Below are positions 25,380 to 37,729 of a stretch of DNA of 64,000 nucleotides, piece by piece. The notes below the pieces were generated by a model. It had not been told where the DNA came from and searched no databases. It saw only the letters and a list, made by a program, of their open reading frames with translations. Position numbers and translations under genes: made by a program. Source of the DNA: Martinezella lusitana (GTDB lineage Bacteria > Pseudomonadota > Alphaproteobacteria > Rhizobiales > Rhizobiaceae); NCBI RefSeq assembly GCF_900094565.1, contig NZ_FMAF01000001.1:434001-498000 (forward strand). Reading direction: 5' to 3'. Positions within the stretch are counted from its first letter, which is position 1, and each line of letters opens with the position of its first letter.

Positions 25380-26258
25380 TCAGCCAGCCGCGACCGGCGC
25401 ACCCCAGCTGCCCCAGATGTAGATGCAGAAGAACAGGAACAGCCAGACGACGTCGACGAAGTGCCAGTACCAGGCGGCCGCCTCGAAGCCGAAATGCTGC
25501 TTCGGGGTGAAATCGCCCCTGATGGCGCGGCCGAGGCACACCAGCAGGAAGATCGTGCCGATCAACACGTGAAAGCCGTGGAAGCCGGTCGCCATGAAGA
25601 AGGTCGCGCCATAGATCGAGTTCTTGAACTCGAAGGGTGCGTGCGCATATTCGTAGGCCTGCACGCAGGAGAACAGCGCGCCGAGAAGGACTGTCAGCGT
25701 CAGCCCCTGGATCATGCTCTTGCGGTCGCCATGCAGCAGCGCATGGTGCGCCCAGGTGACCGTCGTGCCCGACAGCAGCAGGATGATGGTGTTGTAGATC
25801 GGCAGGTGCCAGGGATCGAGCACCTCGACACCCTTCGGCGGGAACTGGCCGCCGAGGAAAGCCGTACGCGAAGCCTGGATCGCCTCGTTCGGGAACAGGC
25901 TGACGTCGAAATAGGCCCAGAACCAGGCGACGAAGAACATCACCTCGGAGGCGATGAACATGATCATGCCGTAGCGCAGGTGCAGCGAGACGACGCGTGT
26001 ATGCGCGCCTTCATGCGCCTCCTTGATCGTGTCCGACCACCAGCCGTACATGACGTAGAGAATGACAGCCAGGCCGATGAAAAACAGCCAGGGCTGCGCA
26101 AAGTTGATCCCGAACAGATGCAGCGCGCCGCCATTGAGGTAGCGCATGAAGCCGACGCCGCCGAAGGTGATCACGAAGGCCCCGATGGCCGCGATGAACG
26201 GCCATGGGCTGGGATCGATAATATGATAATCGTGTTTCTTCTGATGCGCTTCGGCCAT
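25380..26258 (-). CDS. coxC: Cytochrome c oxidase subunit III
   Basis: A 292-residue inner-membrane protein with seven predicted spans. It begins MAEAHQKKHDYHIIDPSPWP and includes SEVMFFVAWFWAYF and the GFHGFHVLIGTIFL block of subunit III. It stabilises the aa3 oxidase core and its proton uptake. The start at 26258 follows GGGGATTGC; a longer frame to 26315 is unlikely. It is the promoter-distal member of the coxBA-ctaB-coxF-ctaG-coxC run. Confidence 0.96.
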   Translation of the reverse strand: MAEAHQKKHDYHIIDPSPWPFIAAIGAFVITFGGVGFMRYLNGGALHLFGINFAQPWLFFIGLAVILYVMYGWWSDTIKEAHEGAHTRVVSLHLRYGMIMFIASEVMFFVAWFWAYFDVSLFPNEAIQASRTAFLGGQFPPKGVEVLDPWHLPIYNTIILLLSGTTVTWAHHALLHGDRKSMIQGLTLTVLLGALFSCVQAYEYAHAPFEFKNSIYGATFFMATGFHGFHVLIGTIFLLVCLGRAIRGDFTPKQHFGFEAAAWYWHFVDVVWLFLFFCIYIWGSWGAPVAAG

Positions 26259-26321
26259 GTCAGCAATCCCCGAATAACTTTTTCCCATATTGCTTCCGGT
26301 GAACCCGAAAAGCACTCTCCA

Positions 26322-26936
26322 TCAAAGTTTTTTTTCCGCCGGCTGCACTGCGCCGTCATTCGACGCCAAGGGCTTTGCGCCCTCCCGCGGGTAGAATGTG
26401 TAGGACAGTGTCAGCGCGTTGATCGTCTTGGTTTCCGCAGCCTTGGTGATTTCAGGATCGACGTAGAAGACCACCGGCATCTCGCGCTTTTCCCCGGGCG
26501 CGAGATCTGTTTCATTGAAGCAGAAGCATTGGACCTTGTTGAAATAGACACCGGCTTCGAGCGGCGTGACATTGAAGATCGCCTGGCCGCGTTCCACCTT
26601 GTCGGACTTGTTTTCCACCAGGAACTTGACCTCGATCGTCTCGCCGATCTTCGGATTCACCGATTTTTGCGCCGGCTTGAAATCCCAGGGCAGGCCGGGC
26701 GCGACATTGGCGTCGAAGGAAACCTGGATCGACTTGTCGAGAATGACGCTGGATACCTGTTCCGTACGCTGCGTGGTGCCGTTGTAGCCCGTAACCTGGC
26801 AAAACATGCGATAAAGCGGCACGGCGGCGGCACACATGGCGCTCATGCCGATGACGAAGCTCAGGCACATGGCAACGACCAGCCCGTTGTTACGGGTGCC
26901 GGTTCTTGCGCTCTTCGTGACCTCCTCCTCCATCAT
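26322..26936 (-). CDS. ctaG: Cytochrome c oxidase assembly protein CtaG (Cox11)
   Basis: A 204-residue protein anchored by one N-terminal span ([21 protein letters not shown]) with a periplasmic Ig-like domain. The copper-binding CFCFNE motif and the [16 protein letters not shown] entry are intact. It delivers copper to the CuB site of subunit I. Two consecutive ATG codons make the start 26936 or 26933. Six bases separate it from coxF. Confidence 0.96.
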   Translation of the reverse strand: MMEEEVTKSARTGTRNNGLVVAMCLSFVIGMSAMCAAAVPLYRMFCQVTGYNGTTQRTEQVSSVILDKSIQVSFDANVAPGLPWDFKPAQKSVNPKIGETIEVKFLVENKSDKVERGQAIFNVTPLEAGVYFNKVQCFCFNETDLAPGEKREMPVVFYVDPEITKAAETKTINALTLSYTFYPREGAKPLASNDGAVQPAEKKL

Positions 26937-26942
26937 CCCTCC

Positions 26943-27083
26943 TCAACCGTGTCCGGTGCCGACCTTGATGATGGTGATCGTGTAGAACAGGATCACGAGG
27001 CCGGCCAGTACCAGGCCGAGCGCGATATTGCGCCCTCGCCGCGATTTCTTCTGTGCTTCCGTCAATTTGACGAGGTCGATCAT
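26943..27083 (-). CDS. coxF: CoxF, small cytochrome oxidase cluster membrane protein
   Basis: A 46-residue protein starting [19 protein letters not shown], then one membrane span ([19 protein letters not shown]) and KVGTGHG. Its ATG overlaps the ctaB stop (ATGA) and ctaG begins six bases after it. Size, topology and place match the CoxF-type peptides of rhizobial cox operons, presumed to be assembly or accessory factors. It is easily missed by length filters. Confidence 0.85.
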   Translation of the reverse strand: MIDLVKLTEAQKKSRRGRNIALGLVLAGLVILFYTITIIKVGTGHG

Positions 27084-28039
27084 AGCCAGCCTCCGCCGCC
27101 GCTCGACATCAACACGGCAATGAGCCGGTCGATCAGCAGCGCGGAAAAGATCGCAAAGAGATAGATGATGGAAAAGCCGAAGAGCTTCTTTGCCGGAACC
27201 ATCTTCTTGTCGCCATCGGCCATGCGCCAGACGGCGATGGAACAGTGCACGAAGATCGCGCCCAGCACCGCGGCGACGACGCCGTAACCCAGGCTCGCAA
27301 AGCCCATGAAAGCCGGTACCACACCGACGATGGCGGTCAGCACGGCATAGACGACGATCTGCTTCTTGGTCGTGGGGATACCAGCGACGTTCGGCAGCAT
27401 CGGGACGCCTACGGCCTCGTAGTCGCCCATCTTGAACAGGGCCAGCGCCCAGAAATGCGCCGGCGTCCAGAGAAAGATGATGAGGAAGAGCACGATGCTC
27501 TCGATCGACACACTACCGGTGACGCAGGCCCAGCCGATAACAGGTGGGAAGGCGCCGGCGGCGCCGCCGATGACGATATTCTGCGGTGTCGAGCGCTTCA
27601 GCCACATCGTGTAGATGACGGCGTAGAAGAAAATCGTGAAAGCGAGGATCCCGGCGGAGAGCCAGTTGACGGCAAGACCGAGGATCACCACCGAAAAACC
27701 TGACAGCACGAGGCCGAACGCCAGCGCTTCGGAGGCCCTGATGCGGCCCGAGGGTATCGGCCGACGCGCGGTGCGGCTCATCACCGCGTCGATATCGGCA
27801 TCATACCACATGTTCAAGGCGCCGGATGCGCCGGCACCCACGGCTATGCAAAGAATGGCGATGAAACCGAGAATCGGATTGATATGACCGGGAGCCAGCA
27901 CCAGGCCGGTAAAGGCGGTGAAGACGACCAGCGACATGACCCGCGGCTTCAGAAGCTCGAAATAATCGCGTGCACTCGCTTCCGACAAGCCGGTTTCGCC
28001 TTTCTTTGCGAGCGCTTCGTGATTGTCGATGACCGTCAT
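27080..28039 (-). CDS. ctaB: Protohaem IX farnesyltransferase (haem O synthase)
   Basis: A 319-residue UbiA-family membrane enzyme with about eight to nine spans that farnesylates haem b to haem O for the oxidase. The prenyl-diphosphate motif [19 protein letters not shown] is complete. Start 28039 is preferred over 28051 because GGAAGAGAG lies at proper spacing before it. It sits between coxA and coxF, with the end overlapping coxF. Confidence 0.96.
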   Translation of the reverse strand: MTVIDNHEALAKKGETGLSEASARDYFELLKPRVMSLVVFTAFTGLVLAPGHINPILGFIAILCIAVGAGASGALNMWYDADIDAVMSRTARRPIPSGRIRASEALAFGLVLSGFSVVILGLAVNWLSAGILAFTIFFYAVIYTMWLKRSTPQNIVIGGAAGAFPPVIGWACVTGSVSIESIVLFLIIFLWTPAHFWALALFKMGDYEAVGVPMLPNVAGIPTTKKQIVVYAVLTAIVGVVPAFMGFASLGYGVVAAVLGAIFVHCSIAVWRMADGDKKMVPAKKLFGFSIIYLFAIFSALLIDRLIAVLMSSGGGGWL

Positions 28040-28098
28040 TCTCTCTTCCAATTGTCAGTTGAGCCGGACGCCGCTCATCACGGCGTCCGGAAACAGGC

Positions 28099-29808
<1,710 letters not shown>

Positions 29809-30699
29809 TTATTTCGCCGTGTTTTCAGCGACCTTGACGGTTGCCGGTTGGTCGACGGCGGCCATCAGAGCCTTGTTCGCCTTGCTCAGATCAGTTGCAG
29901 CGGAAGCCATCCACTGCTTGTACTGATCGTCGGAGACGACACGGATGGCGATCGGCATGAAAGAGTGATCCTTGCCGCAGAGCTCGGAACACTGGCCGTA
30001 AAACAGGCCTTCGCGGTCAGCTTTGAACCAGGTCTCGTTCAGACGGCCAGGAATAGCGTCGATCCTGATGCCGAAGGCAGGCATGGCGAAGGAATGGATG
30101 ACATCGGTCGGCGCGGCAGTGACGAGAACACGGACGTTCTTGCCGATCGGCACCACCATCTCGTTATCGACGGCAAGGAGCCGAGGATATTTCGACTTGT
30201 CTTCCTTGCCGGCGGCCGCCCGATCCGGCTCCTTCAACATGAACGAATCGAAGGCGAGCGGCGTGGTGCCGCTGTTCTCGTATTCATAATTCCACTGCCA
30301 CTGCGTCGCCGTCGCCTTGACGGTCACGTCCGTCTGCTCCGGGAAAGTCAGCTGGTCAGTGAGAAGGTTGAAGGAAGGAATGGCCAGGAACAGAAGGACG
30401 AGGACAGGACCTATGGTCCAGGCGACCTCGACCAGCGTGTTGTGACTCGTCCTGGAGGGCACCGGGTTTTTGGAAGCCCGGAATTTCACGATAACGACGA
30501 CCAGAAGGACGAGAACAAGCAGCGTGATCGGGATGATAAACCAAAGCGTGTATGCTTCAAACCAGCGGATTTGATGCATATTGCCGGTCGCCGCCTCCTG
30601 CATACCGGTTTCCCAAGGTCTCGGCTGATCGGCATAACTGCCTGTCGCGAAAAGCAGACAGATCAGAGCCGTCAGAGCCGCGTAAGCTCTCTTAATCAC
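29809..30699 (-). CDS. coxB: Cytochrome c oxidase subunit II
   Basis: This 296-residue protein has a signal peptide, two membrane spans and a periplasmic cupredoxin domain. The CuA site CSELCGKDHSFMP and the electron-entry tryptophan region QWQWNYEYEN are intact. It accepts electrons from cytochrome c. It is first in the cox operon, with a GGGAGAG ribosome site; a C-terminal extension of about 40 residues follows the CuA domain. Confidence 0.97.
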   Translation of the reverse strand: MIKRAYAALTALICLLFATGSYADQPRPWETGMQEAATGNMHQIRWFEAYTLWFIIPITLLVLVLLVVVIVKFRASKNPVPSRTSHNTLVEVAWTIGPVLVLLFLAIPSFNLLTDQLTFPEQTDVTVKATATQWQWNYEYENSGTTPLAFDSFMLKEPDRAAAGKEDKSKYPRLLAVDNEMVVPIGKNVRVLVTAAPTDVIHSFAMPAFGIRIDAIPGRLNETWFKADREGLFYGQCSELCGKDHSFMPIAIRVVSDDQYKQWMASAATDLSKANKALMAAVDQPATVKVAENTAK

Positions 30700-31039
30700 G
30701 ATGTCTCTCCCTCCAGCGTTTGATCCCAGATCAACCTCAAACGCAGTATCCCTACAGTCTATTGCGCTTCAAACCACAGTTTGGGGTACTCCGCAACAAC
30801 TCCCGCCATTTGTTAGTGCGGCATTTTTGCGCGAATATGCCGTCCCCTTTTGCCAGCCGGACATGGCAAGCATTTCATCATCATACGAAAAATTGCATCG
30901 CGGTCCATGGCGTCACACGGACAAAATGGAGTACACGTCGTATTTCCGCCGTAGTCGATTGGAATCCAGCACGCGGGGCTTTTCATTTGCCAGCCTGGGC
31001 TTCAACAATATCGGCACTGATTCGAATCTAGAGGTTTCC
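30700..31039. other. Divergent promoter region of the cox operon and ialB-like gene
   Basis: This 340-bp gap separates the divergent coxB and invasion-protein genes. It must carry both promoters. An open frame runs through it into the ialB-like gene, but its composition (many Ser/Phe/Arg, no ribosome site) does not look coding. I found no clear operator. Confidence 0.5.
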
Positions 31040-31660
31040 ATGGGTTTTCGTTCCCTTGCCCGGCTTTGGCTTGTTACCGGCAGCATTGCGGCATCGATCG
31101 CTGTGCCTGCATGGGCGCAGCAGGCACAACAGACTCAGCCGGCGCAGCAGACCCAACAGCTGCAGCCCCAGCAACAGGGCCAGCCGCAGCCCCATACGCA
31201 GCAAGTTCCGACCAGCCAGGTTCCACAACCTCCGGGCACGGTGCGCTCGAGCCACGGGGCCTGGTCCGTCGTCTGCGACAAGCCGGCGGGTGCTTCTGCC
31301 GAGCAGTGCGCCCTGATGCAGAACGTGATCGCAGAGGATCGCCCGGAGATCGGCCTTTCCGTCGTGGTCCTGAAGACCGCTGATCGCAAGTCAAAGATCC
31401 TGCGCGTGCTCGCGCCGCTCGGCGTACTTTTGCCTAACGGCCTCGGCCTCAATATCGACGGCAAGGATATCGGTCGCGCCTATTTCGTGCGCTGCTTTGC
31501 CGACGGCTGCTATGCGGAAGTCGTGCTTGAAGACGAATTGCTGAAGACGCTGCGCAGCGGCGCCACCGCGACCTTCATCGTCTTCCAGTCGCCGGAGGAA
31601 GGCATCGGCATTCCGGTCGATCTGAAGGGCTTTGCAGAAGGCTACGACGCCCTTCCCTGA
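31040..31660 (+). CDS. Invasion-associated locus B (IalB) family protein
   Basis: A 206-residue exported protein: a signal peptide ending AVPAWA, then about 40 residues dominated by glutamine with proline and threonine, then an IalB domain. That domain starts HGAWSVVCDKP and has paired cysteines (SVVC, QCALM, RCFADGC). IalB was named in Bartonella, where it aids erythrocyte invasion; in rhizobia the role is unclear. The start 31040 follows AGAGG. It is divergent from coxB. Confidence 0.88.
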   Translation: MGFRSLARLWLVTGSIAASIAVPAWAQQAQQTQPAQQTQQLQPQQQGQPQPHTQQVPTSQVPQPPGTVRSSHGAWSVVCDKPAGASAEQCALMQNVIAEDRPEIGLSVVVLKTADRKSKILRVLAPLGVLLPNGLGLNIDGKDIGRAYFVRCFADGCYAEVVLEDELLKTLRSGATATFIVFQSPEEGIGIPVDLKGFAEGYDALP

Positions 31661-31723
31661 GGGGATGGGCTTGCTCTTGCGCCATGCGAAGCCTACATCG
31701 GCTCTGAACGGAGCACCTGACCC

Positions 31724-33136
<1,413 letters not shown>

Positions 33137-33139
<3 letters not shown>

Positions 33140-33240
33140 AGCGGTAACGCGTTTCACGGAATCGCCTGACCGCTCTATGCTATTGTTTCACGCAATTCCG
33201 GACGGAAAACCGCTACGCACTTTTCCTGGAATTGCTCTAG
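33137..33240. repeat. RIME-like intergenic mosaic element, copy B
   Basis: This 104-bp element is the inverted counterpart of the one at 17969-18073. Module 2 (AGAGCGG...CCGCTCT) comes first, then module 1 ending GGAATTGCTCTAG with the core CGGACGGAAAACCGCTACGC. Its first three bases are the tldD stop codon. It sits between tldD and the convergent MazG-like gene. Confidence 0.8.
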
Positions 33241-33254
33241 ACCGCCCCTCACCC

Positions 33255-33563
33255 TCAATCTCCACGAGGGCGAAAGCACCACTTGCGCTCGACTGCGGCA
33301 GCGAGATCGAGGCCATTTCGATGCGCGAAAAGCAGGACATGGCCGAGCAGATCGGCCGTTTCATCCGCGAGCGCCGTCGCCAGCTGCTCGTCGCTCATGC
33401 CCCTGCGTCGCCCGCGGCCTGTCGTCTTATTCCAGATCTGCGTGAGTTCGCCCATCTCCTCCTGAAGTTTCAGGACGAACCAGTCGTCGTCGCGCTCAAG
33501 GCCATTGTCGGCGGCATAGGTCGCGGAGGCTGTTTCGAATTGCTGGATCAGTTCGGATAGCAT
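33255..33563 (-). CDS. MazG-like all-alpha nucleotide pyrophosphohydrolase
   Basis: This 102-residue protein carries the MazG/dUTPase-type metal site: E35-E36-x-x-E39 (QEEMGEL) and E68-x-x-D71 (DETADLLG). Members hydrolyse (d)NTPs to monophosphates as house cleaning. The substrate is not predictable. Start 33563 follows AAAGGGAA; an upstream ATG would add 16 residues. A terminator at 33612 separates it from the upstream carboxypeptidase gene. Confidence 0.82.
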   Translation of the reverse strand: MLSELIQQFETASATYAADNGLERDDDWFVLKLQEEMGELTQIWNKTTGRGRRRGMSDEQLATALADETADLLGHVLLFAHRNGLDLAAAVERKWCFRPRGD

Positions 33564-33611
33564 CGATATCGTTCCCTTTATGTTCCAGCCATCAATGAAC
33601 GATTCCATCAA

Positions 33612-33656
33612 AAAAGTCGAGCCGGCGGATTTTTTTGCCCTGCCGGCTCGACTTTT
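33612..33656. terminator. Strong terminator after the DD-carboxypeptidase gene
   Basis: The perfect 15-bp stem pairs 33612-33626 with 33642-33656, with flanking A and T runs and a T-rich loop. It lies just past the minus-strand carboxypeptidase stop. Confidence 0.85.
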
Positions 33657-33672
33657 CGAACTATCGCTATGC

Positions 33673-34962
33673 TCAGCCCTTGTTCGGAAGCAGCATGCAA
33701 TCGAAATCCTTGCGCTTCAGCGCAGCGCAGGCCGAGCTTGCATCGTCACGGGTGGAGAAGCCGACGAAGCGGGCGCGATAGACCGTGTTGCCGCCCTTGC
33801 CGAATGCCTCCGTATAGGGCGAGGCGTTGGCGAGGGCATTGCCAGTCCTAGACTTCGCCTCGGACAGAATATCCTTGGCGGCCTGTGCGCTTGGGGTGGC
33901 GGCGATCTGCACCTGCCAGCCGCCGGTCGCAGCGGGCTTGCCGGCACTCATGATTTCGTCCATCGCGACGGGACGATCCATCGGCACGGTGACGTTCGAC
34001 GTGGCGGCATATGCCAGCGGAGCGACCGGAGCGACCTCCAGACGCTTACGCGTCGTGGCGGTGGTCTGCGCGTCGATATCCACGGCGACGTTGTCGGACG
34101 CCGATGCCACTTCGACCTGCTTCGTCCTGATGTTGCCGATGCTGGCAACGAGCCGCGATGTCGAAACCGGGCTCGCCTTCGGCACGTTGCGATCGAGCAG
34201 CGACGCCATCAGGGCATCTCGGCTACGCGCTGTCGCGCCGCCCATGACGACGCCGATCACACGACGGTTGCCGTCACGCACGGCGCTGACGATGTTGAAG
34301 CCGGAGGCGTTGGTGTAGCCGGTCTTGATGCCGTCCATGCCCTCGTAACGATACATGAGGTTATTATGGCCGCGAACGTATCGGCCACGATAGTTGAAGC
34401 TTGCCTGCGAGAAGAGCCGGTATTCCTGGGGGTAGTTGTTGATGAGGGCGACGGCAAGCGTCGACATATCGCGGGCGGTCGTCACCTGCTGCATGTTCGG
34501 AAGGCCAGAAGCATTCATGAAAACGGTGCGGCGCATGCCGAGTTCGCGTGCCTTCTGCGTCATCAGCCGGGCAACGCCGCTTTCGCTGCCGCCAAGAGCT
34601 TCGCCCATCGCAGCGGCGGCGTCATTGGCTGACTTGATGATCATGCCGTCGACGGCTTCGCGGACGGTGACCGTGCCGCCGGGCTTCAAGCCGAGTTTGG
34701 TCGGGGGCTTGGACGCGGCGGCGCTCGATACGGGGATCCTGGTGTTCCAGCTCAGCTTGCCGCGATGGATCGCCTCGAAGGTCAGGTACAGCGTCATCAT
34801 CTTGGTCAGCGATGCAGGATGGTTGAGATCATCGGCATTGCTCGATGCAAGGACCTTGCCGGTCTTCGCATCCATGATGAAATAGGCACTGCCGGCGAAG
34901 CTCGCCGCAGGAGCGCTCAACAGCAAGACGGCCGCCGACAGGGCCATCAAAAGTCTTTTCAT
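33673..34962 (-). CDS. D-alanyl-D-alanine carboxypeptidase with C-terminal SPOR domain
   Basis: A 429-residue exported S11-family penicillin-binding protein. A signal peptide (LLMALSAAVLLLSAPAASFA) precedes the SxxK motif ASLTK, the SxN motif SAN, and KTG in MDGIKTGYT. An Ala/Val/Ser-rich linker leads to a SPOR domain (about 350-429, GGWQVQIAATPSAQAAKDIL) that binds denuded septal glycan. The enzyme trims pentapeptide stems, and the SPOR tail suggests division-site action. Start 34962 has GGGGAC upstream; the in-frame ATG at 34992 is less likely. Confidence 0.93.
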   Translation of the reverse strand: MKRLLMALSAAVLLLSAPAASFAGSAYFIMDAKTGKVLASSNADDLNHPASLTKMMTLYLTFEAIHRGKLSWNTRIPVSSAAASKPPTKLGLKPGGTVTVREAVDGMIIKSANDAAAAMGEALGGSESGVARLMTQKARELGMRRTVFMNASGLPNMQQVTTARDMSTLAVALINNYPQEYRLFSQASFNYRGRYVRGHNNLMYRYEGMDGIKTGYTNASGFNIVSAVRDGNRRVIGVVMGGATARSRDALMASLLDRNVPKASPVSTSRLVASIGNIRTKQVEVASASDNVAVDIDAQTTATTRKRLEVAPVAPLAYAATSNVTVPMDRPVAMDEIMSAGKPAATGGWQVQIAATPSAQAAKDILSEAKSRTGNALANASPYTEAFGKGGNTVYRARFVGFSTRDDASSACAALKRKDFDCMLLPNKG

Positions 34963-35189
34963 AATTGTCCCCAACCGAATGAATGCCAACACACCGCATC
35001 AATCCCTGTATGATTTTGCGACAAAAAACCTGATATCGGTGCGATATTGAGGCAATAGCCTCGATAATTCCTCAATTTTGTCTTTCCTGGTAAAATAACT
35101 GTTAACGCATTGGAAATATGGCAAAGATTCAGCAAGACTTAACGGAGGATGCGCTACAGCCTTGACATTCGTCAACCGGGTCAAGCCGC

Positions 35190-36245
35190 ATGGAACCAGG
35201 CATCAAGGTCCGCCTCAAGCGCACGATGATCTCCGGCGGGCTGGAAGCCGCCGCAATTCTTAAAGGCGCAGGCCTAATGCGAGACGTTGCCGGCATGGGC
35301 GTCATATTCACCCTGCATCACGTTCGCCCCGCCCTCCCCCGCCGCTTCGCCCCCAATGCACATCTCGAGGTTTCGCCCGATTTTCTCGACCGCACGATCG
35401 TCCGGTTGAAGCAGGATGGCTATGATTTCATTGCCCTTGATGCGCTGCCGGAGCGCGTGGCGAACGCTCATGGCAAACCGCCCTTCGTCGCCTTCACGCT
35501 CGACGACGGCAATCGCGACAATCTCGATCATGCCCTGCCGATCTTCGCCCGCCACCACACGCCGTTCACCGTTTTCGTTGCCCAGGGGCTTTCAGAGCGG
35601 ACTCATAGCCTTTGGTGGGAAACGCTGGCTGAGCTGCTTGGCCGGCTGGATCGGCTGACCTTCGATTTCGGCGCCGGTGAGGAATTTCTGCCGCTCGGCA
35701 AGGAGAGCCAGCGATACGCCGCCTTTGCGCGCTTCGCTGCCTTCGTTCATGACAGCGACGAAAGCGAGGCCATCGCCCGGATCGATCACATTGCGCGAAA
35801 GAAGGGACTGGAGCCGCTCGACATCGTGAGCGCGTCGATCATGGACCGGACGGAGTTGAGGCATCTCGCCCATCATCCATTGGCTTCGCTCGGCGCGCAT
35901 ACGGTGAGCCACCGGGCACTGGCCAGGCTGCCCGAAGCGGAGGCTGCTGTCGAAATGGCGCTCTCGGCCGATTATGTGGCCGATATTACGGGACGGCGGC
36001 CGATGGCGATCGCCTATCCCTATGGCACGGCCCAGGCGGTCTCGCCGCGCGAAGGCAGGCTTGCCGCGGAGCTCGGCTTCTCGGTCGGCGTCACGACACG
36101 CCCCGGAACAATTACAGCAAACGCCAATGCCCTCACGCTTTTGCCGAGATTATCCCTGAACGGTCATTACCAGAAGGCGCGCTATGCCGCGGCGCTCGCC
36201 TCCGGCATCCCCCTGCGGCTGATGGGTCGCCGGGAAACGGCGTAG
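35190..36245 (+). CDS. NodB-fold polysaccharide deacetylase family protein
   Basis: A 351-residue protein with the NodB homology motif 1 TLDDG (residues 103-107) and motif 2 HTVSH, the metal-binding pair, plus RRPMAIAYPYG (motif 3-like). There is no clear signal peptide, so it is probably cytosolic or membrane-associated. Such proteins remove N- or O-acetyl groups from glycans; in rhizobia many act in exopolysaccharide or LPS loci, but no such neighbours are seen. The stop codon lies in a 21-bp tandem repeat. Confidence 0.85.
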   Translation: MEPGIKVRLKRTMISGGLEAAAILKGAGLMRDVAGMGVIFTLHHVRPALPRRFAPNAHLEVSPDFLDRTIVRLKQDGYDFIALDALPERVANAHGKPPFVAFTLDDGNRDNLDHALPIFARHHTPFTVFVAQGLSERTHSLWWETLAELLGRLDRLTFDFGAGEEFLPLGKESQRYAAFARFAAFVHDSDESEAIARIDHIARKKGLEPLDIVSASIMDRTELRHLAHHPLASLGAHTVSHRALARLPEAEAAVEMALSADYVADITGRRPMAIAYPYGTAQAVSPREGRLAAELGFSVGVTTRPGTITANANALTLLPRLSLNGHYQKARYAAALASGIPLRLMGRRETA

Positions 36246-36290
36246 GCCCGCCGGACAACGGCGTAGGCCCGCCGGACAACGGCGTAGGCC
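36236..36290. repeat. 21-bp tandem repeat, 2.6 copies
   Basis: The unit AACGGCGTAGGCCCGCCGGAC occurs at 36236-36256 and 36257-36277, with the first 13 bases again at 36278-36290. The first unit contains the TAG stop of the deacetylase gene and the array ends at the pdxH stop codon, filling the whole gap between the convergent genes. Confidence 0.95.
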
Positions 36291-36911
36291 TCACGGATAC
36301 ATCCGCACCTTTTGCCACGCGCCTTCCGGCACGTCACGGCGAAATTCGATTCGATCGTGCAGGCGGAATTGGCGATCGTGCCAGAATTCGATCGACAGCG
36401 GCCGAATACGGAAGCCGGACCAATAGGGCGGGCGTGGAATGTCGCCTATGACATAACGGGCCGTATATTCCGCAACGGCCTTTTCCAGCGCAAACCGACT
36501 CTCCAGAGGGCGAGACTGCTTCGAAGCCCAGGCGCCGATGCGGCTGCCGCGCGCCCTCGTCTTGTAATACTCATCTGCCTCCTTGTCGCTCACCACTTCA
36601 ACCAATCCGCGCAGGCGCACCTGCCGGCGCAGCGATTTCCAGTGGAAACACATGGCTGCTTTCTTTTGGGAAAGAATTTCTTGACCTTTCTGGCTTTCGA
36701 AATTCGTATAGAATACGAATCCGTCGCTATCGAAACCCTTTAAAAGGACCATGCGGACATTTGGCAATCCATCCCCATCCACCGTCGCCAGGGCAACCGC
36801 ATTCGGATCATTTGGCTCTGTGGTCTCTGCTTCGCGCAGCCAGGCCGCGAAAAGAGTGAAAGGCTCGTTCTGTTCGGTGAAGTCACCGCTTGTTAACTCG
36901 TTTTCCGACAT
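36291..36911 (-). CDS. pdxH: Pyridoxamine 5'-phosphate oxidase
   Basis: A 206-residue FMN flavoprotein that oxidises PNP or PMP to PLP, the cofactor of thrC among others. The conserved [33 protein letters not shown], and the C-terminal PPYWSGFRI and [12 protein letters not shown] blocks are complete. It has a normal length for the family and is transcribed divergently from the small lipoprotein gene. Confidence 0.96.
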   Translation of the reverse strand: MSENELTSGDFTEQNEPFTLFAAWLREAETTEPNDPNAVALATVDGDGLPNVRMVLLKGFDSDGFVFYTNFESQKGQEILSQKKAAMCFHWKSLRRQVRLRGLVEVVSDKEADEYYKTRARGSRIGAWASKQSRPLESRFALEKAVAEYTARYVIGDIPRPPYWSGFRIRPLSIEFWHDRQFRLHDRIEFRRDVPEGAWQKVRMYP

Positions 36912-36975
36912 ATTAGTTCAAATGCTCCGCAATTCCTAAAAATCGCCAGCCTCTCAGGCAGGCCAAGATATCCGG

Positions 36976-37434
36976 GTGGAAGTCATAGCAAAGTCGACCG
37001 TTCATACAAAGCGCAAGCTTGCAAAAGGCGTGACGACGGCTGTCGCCCTTGTCTCCTTTTTCACCCTTGGCGGCTGCGTCGGCGGCGGCATGGACTATCT
37101 GAGCTCGGCCAAGGTCGACCGCAGCGTATCGACGGGCACGGTCCCGACTGCTCCGGTGACCACCGACAGCATCTCCGACGAAGCCACCGTGCGCAACGCC
37201 GTGACCTCTGCGGATCTTCACAAGCTTAACGGACAACCCATTCCCTGGGCGAATGCCTCCACCGGCAGCGCCGGCGTCATCGGCACGATCGTCGAGAGCA
37301 ATGCCGCGGGTCTTGTCTGCCGCCAGTTTCGCACCACCCGCCATTCCTATGACGGCATCGCCAATTTCTCCGGCCGGACCTGCCTCATCGGTCAGGGCGA
37401 ATGGCAGTTGCTGAGCTTTCAACAGGCCGGCTGA
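36976..37434 (+). CDS. RT0821/Lpp0805-like surface lipoprotein
   Basis: A 152-residue protein with a basic start, a hydrophobic segment and a lipobox (FFTLGGC), followed by a Gly/Ser/Thr linker. The C-terminal part, NGQPIPWANASTGSAGVIGTI and LVCRQFRTTRHSYDG ending near GEWQL, matches the 17-kDa surface-antigen-like (COG4520) domain. The start is GTG at 36976, though a later start is possible. Function is unknown; it is presumed anchored to the outer membrane. Confidence 0.78.
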   Translation: MEVIAKSTVHTKRKLAKGVTTAVALVSFFTLGGCVGGGMDYLSSAKVDRSVSTGTVPTAPVTTDSISDEATVRNAVTSADLHKLNGQPIPWANASTGSAGVIGTIVESNAAGLVCRQFRTTRHSYDGIANFSGRTCLIGQGEWQLLSFQQAG

Positions 37435-37729
37435 CCGCCGCCCCTCCCTTTTTCCGGCTCGCGAAGAGACCTGGCGGAACAATGCGCTCCGCATCCAATC
37501 CCATATCTGGCAGCGATCGTTAGTAATTGGCTAACCATCCCCGAAGATGCAGGGCGCCACCCACTGTCCGGCGTAACGCCTGATTAGCAACTATTCCCGC
37601 AGGATCAGCTCGTACGCGCATCGACCTTGCCCCCTTCGGGGACGCGAGAAAACGAGGTGCGATCGTTGTGTTTTTGTTTCGGGGTGCCGCCGTGGGGCCA
37701 GGCACACCCATAAGACGGTGGCTACAGGA
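37435..37729. other. Intergenic region before the J-domain gene
   Basis: This gap of about 295 bp shows a CCCCCTTCGGGG hairpin near 37630-37641 and a T-rich stretch near 37668-37680. I see no open frame with a ribosome site. A promoter for the J-domain gene is presumed here. Confidence 0.4.

Noticed and set aside
30701..31039. In-frame extension of the ialB-like gene to 30701
   Set aside because: A proper signal peptide and ribosome site begin at 31040; the extension lies in the divergent promoter region.
36236..36290. Possible CRISPR array from the evenly repeated units
   Set aside because: The repeats are contiguous with no spacers and only 2.6 copies.
36133..36318. Minus-strand frame with SGGPTPLSGGPTP repeats
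   Set aside because: The peptide repeat is only the 21-bp DNA tandem array read through; it overlaps two real genes' ends and has no ribosome site.
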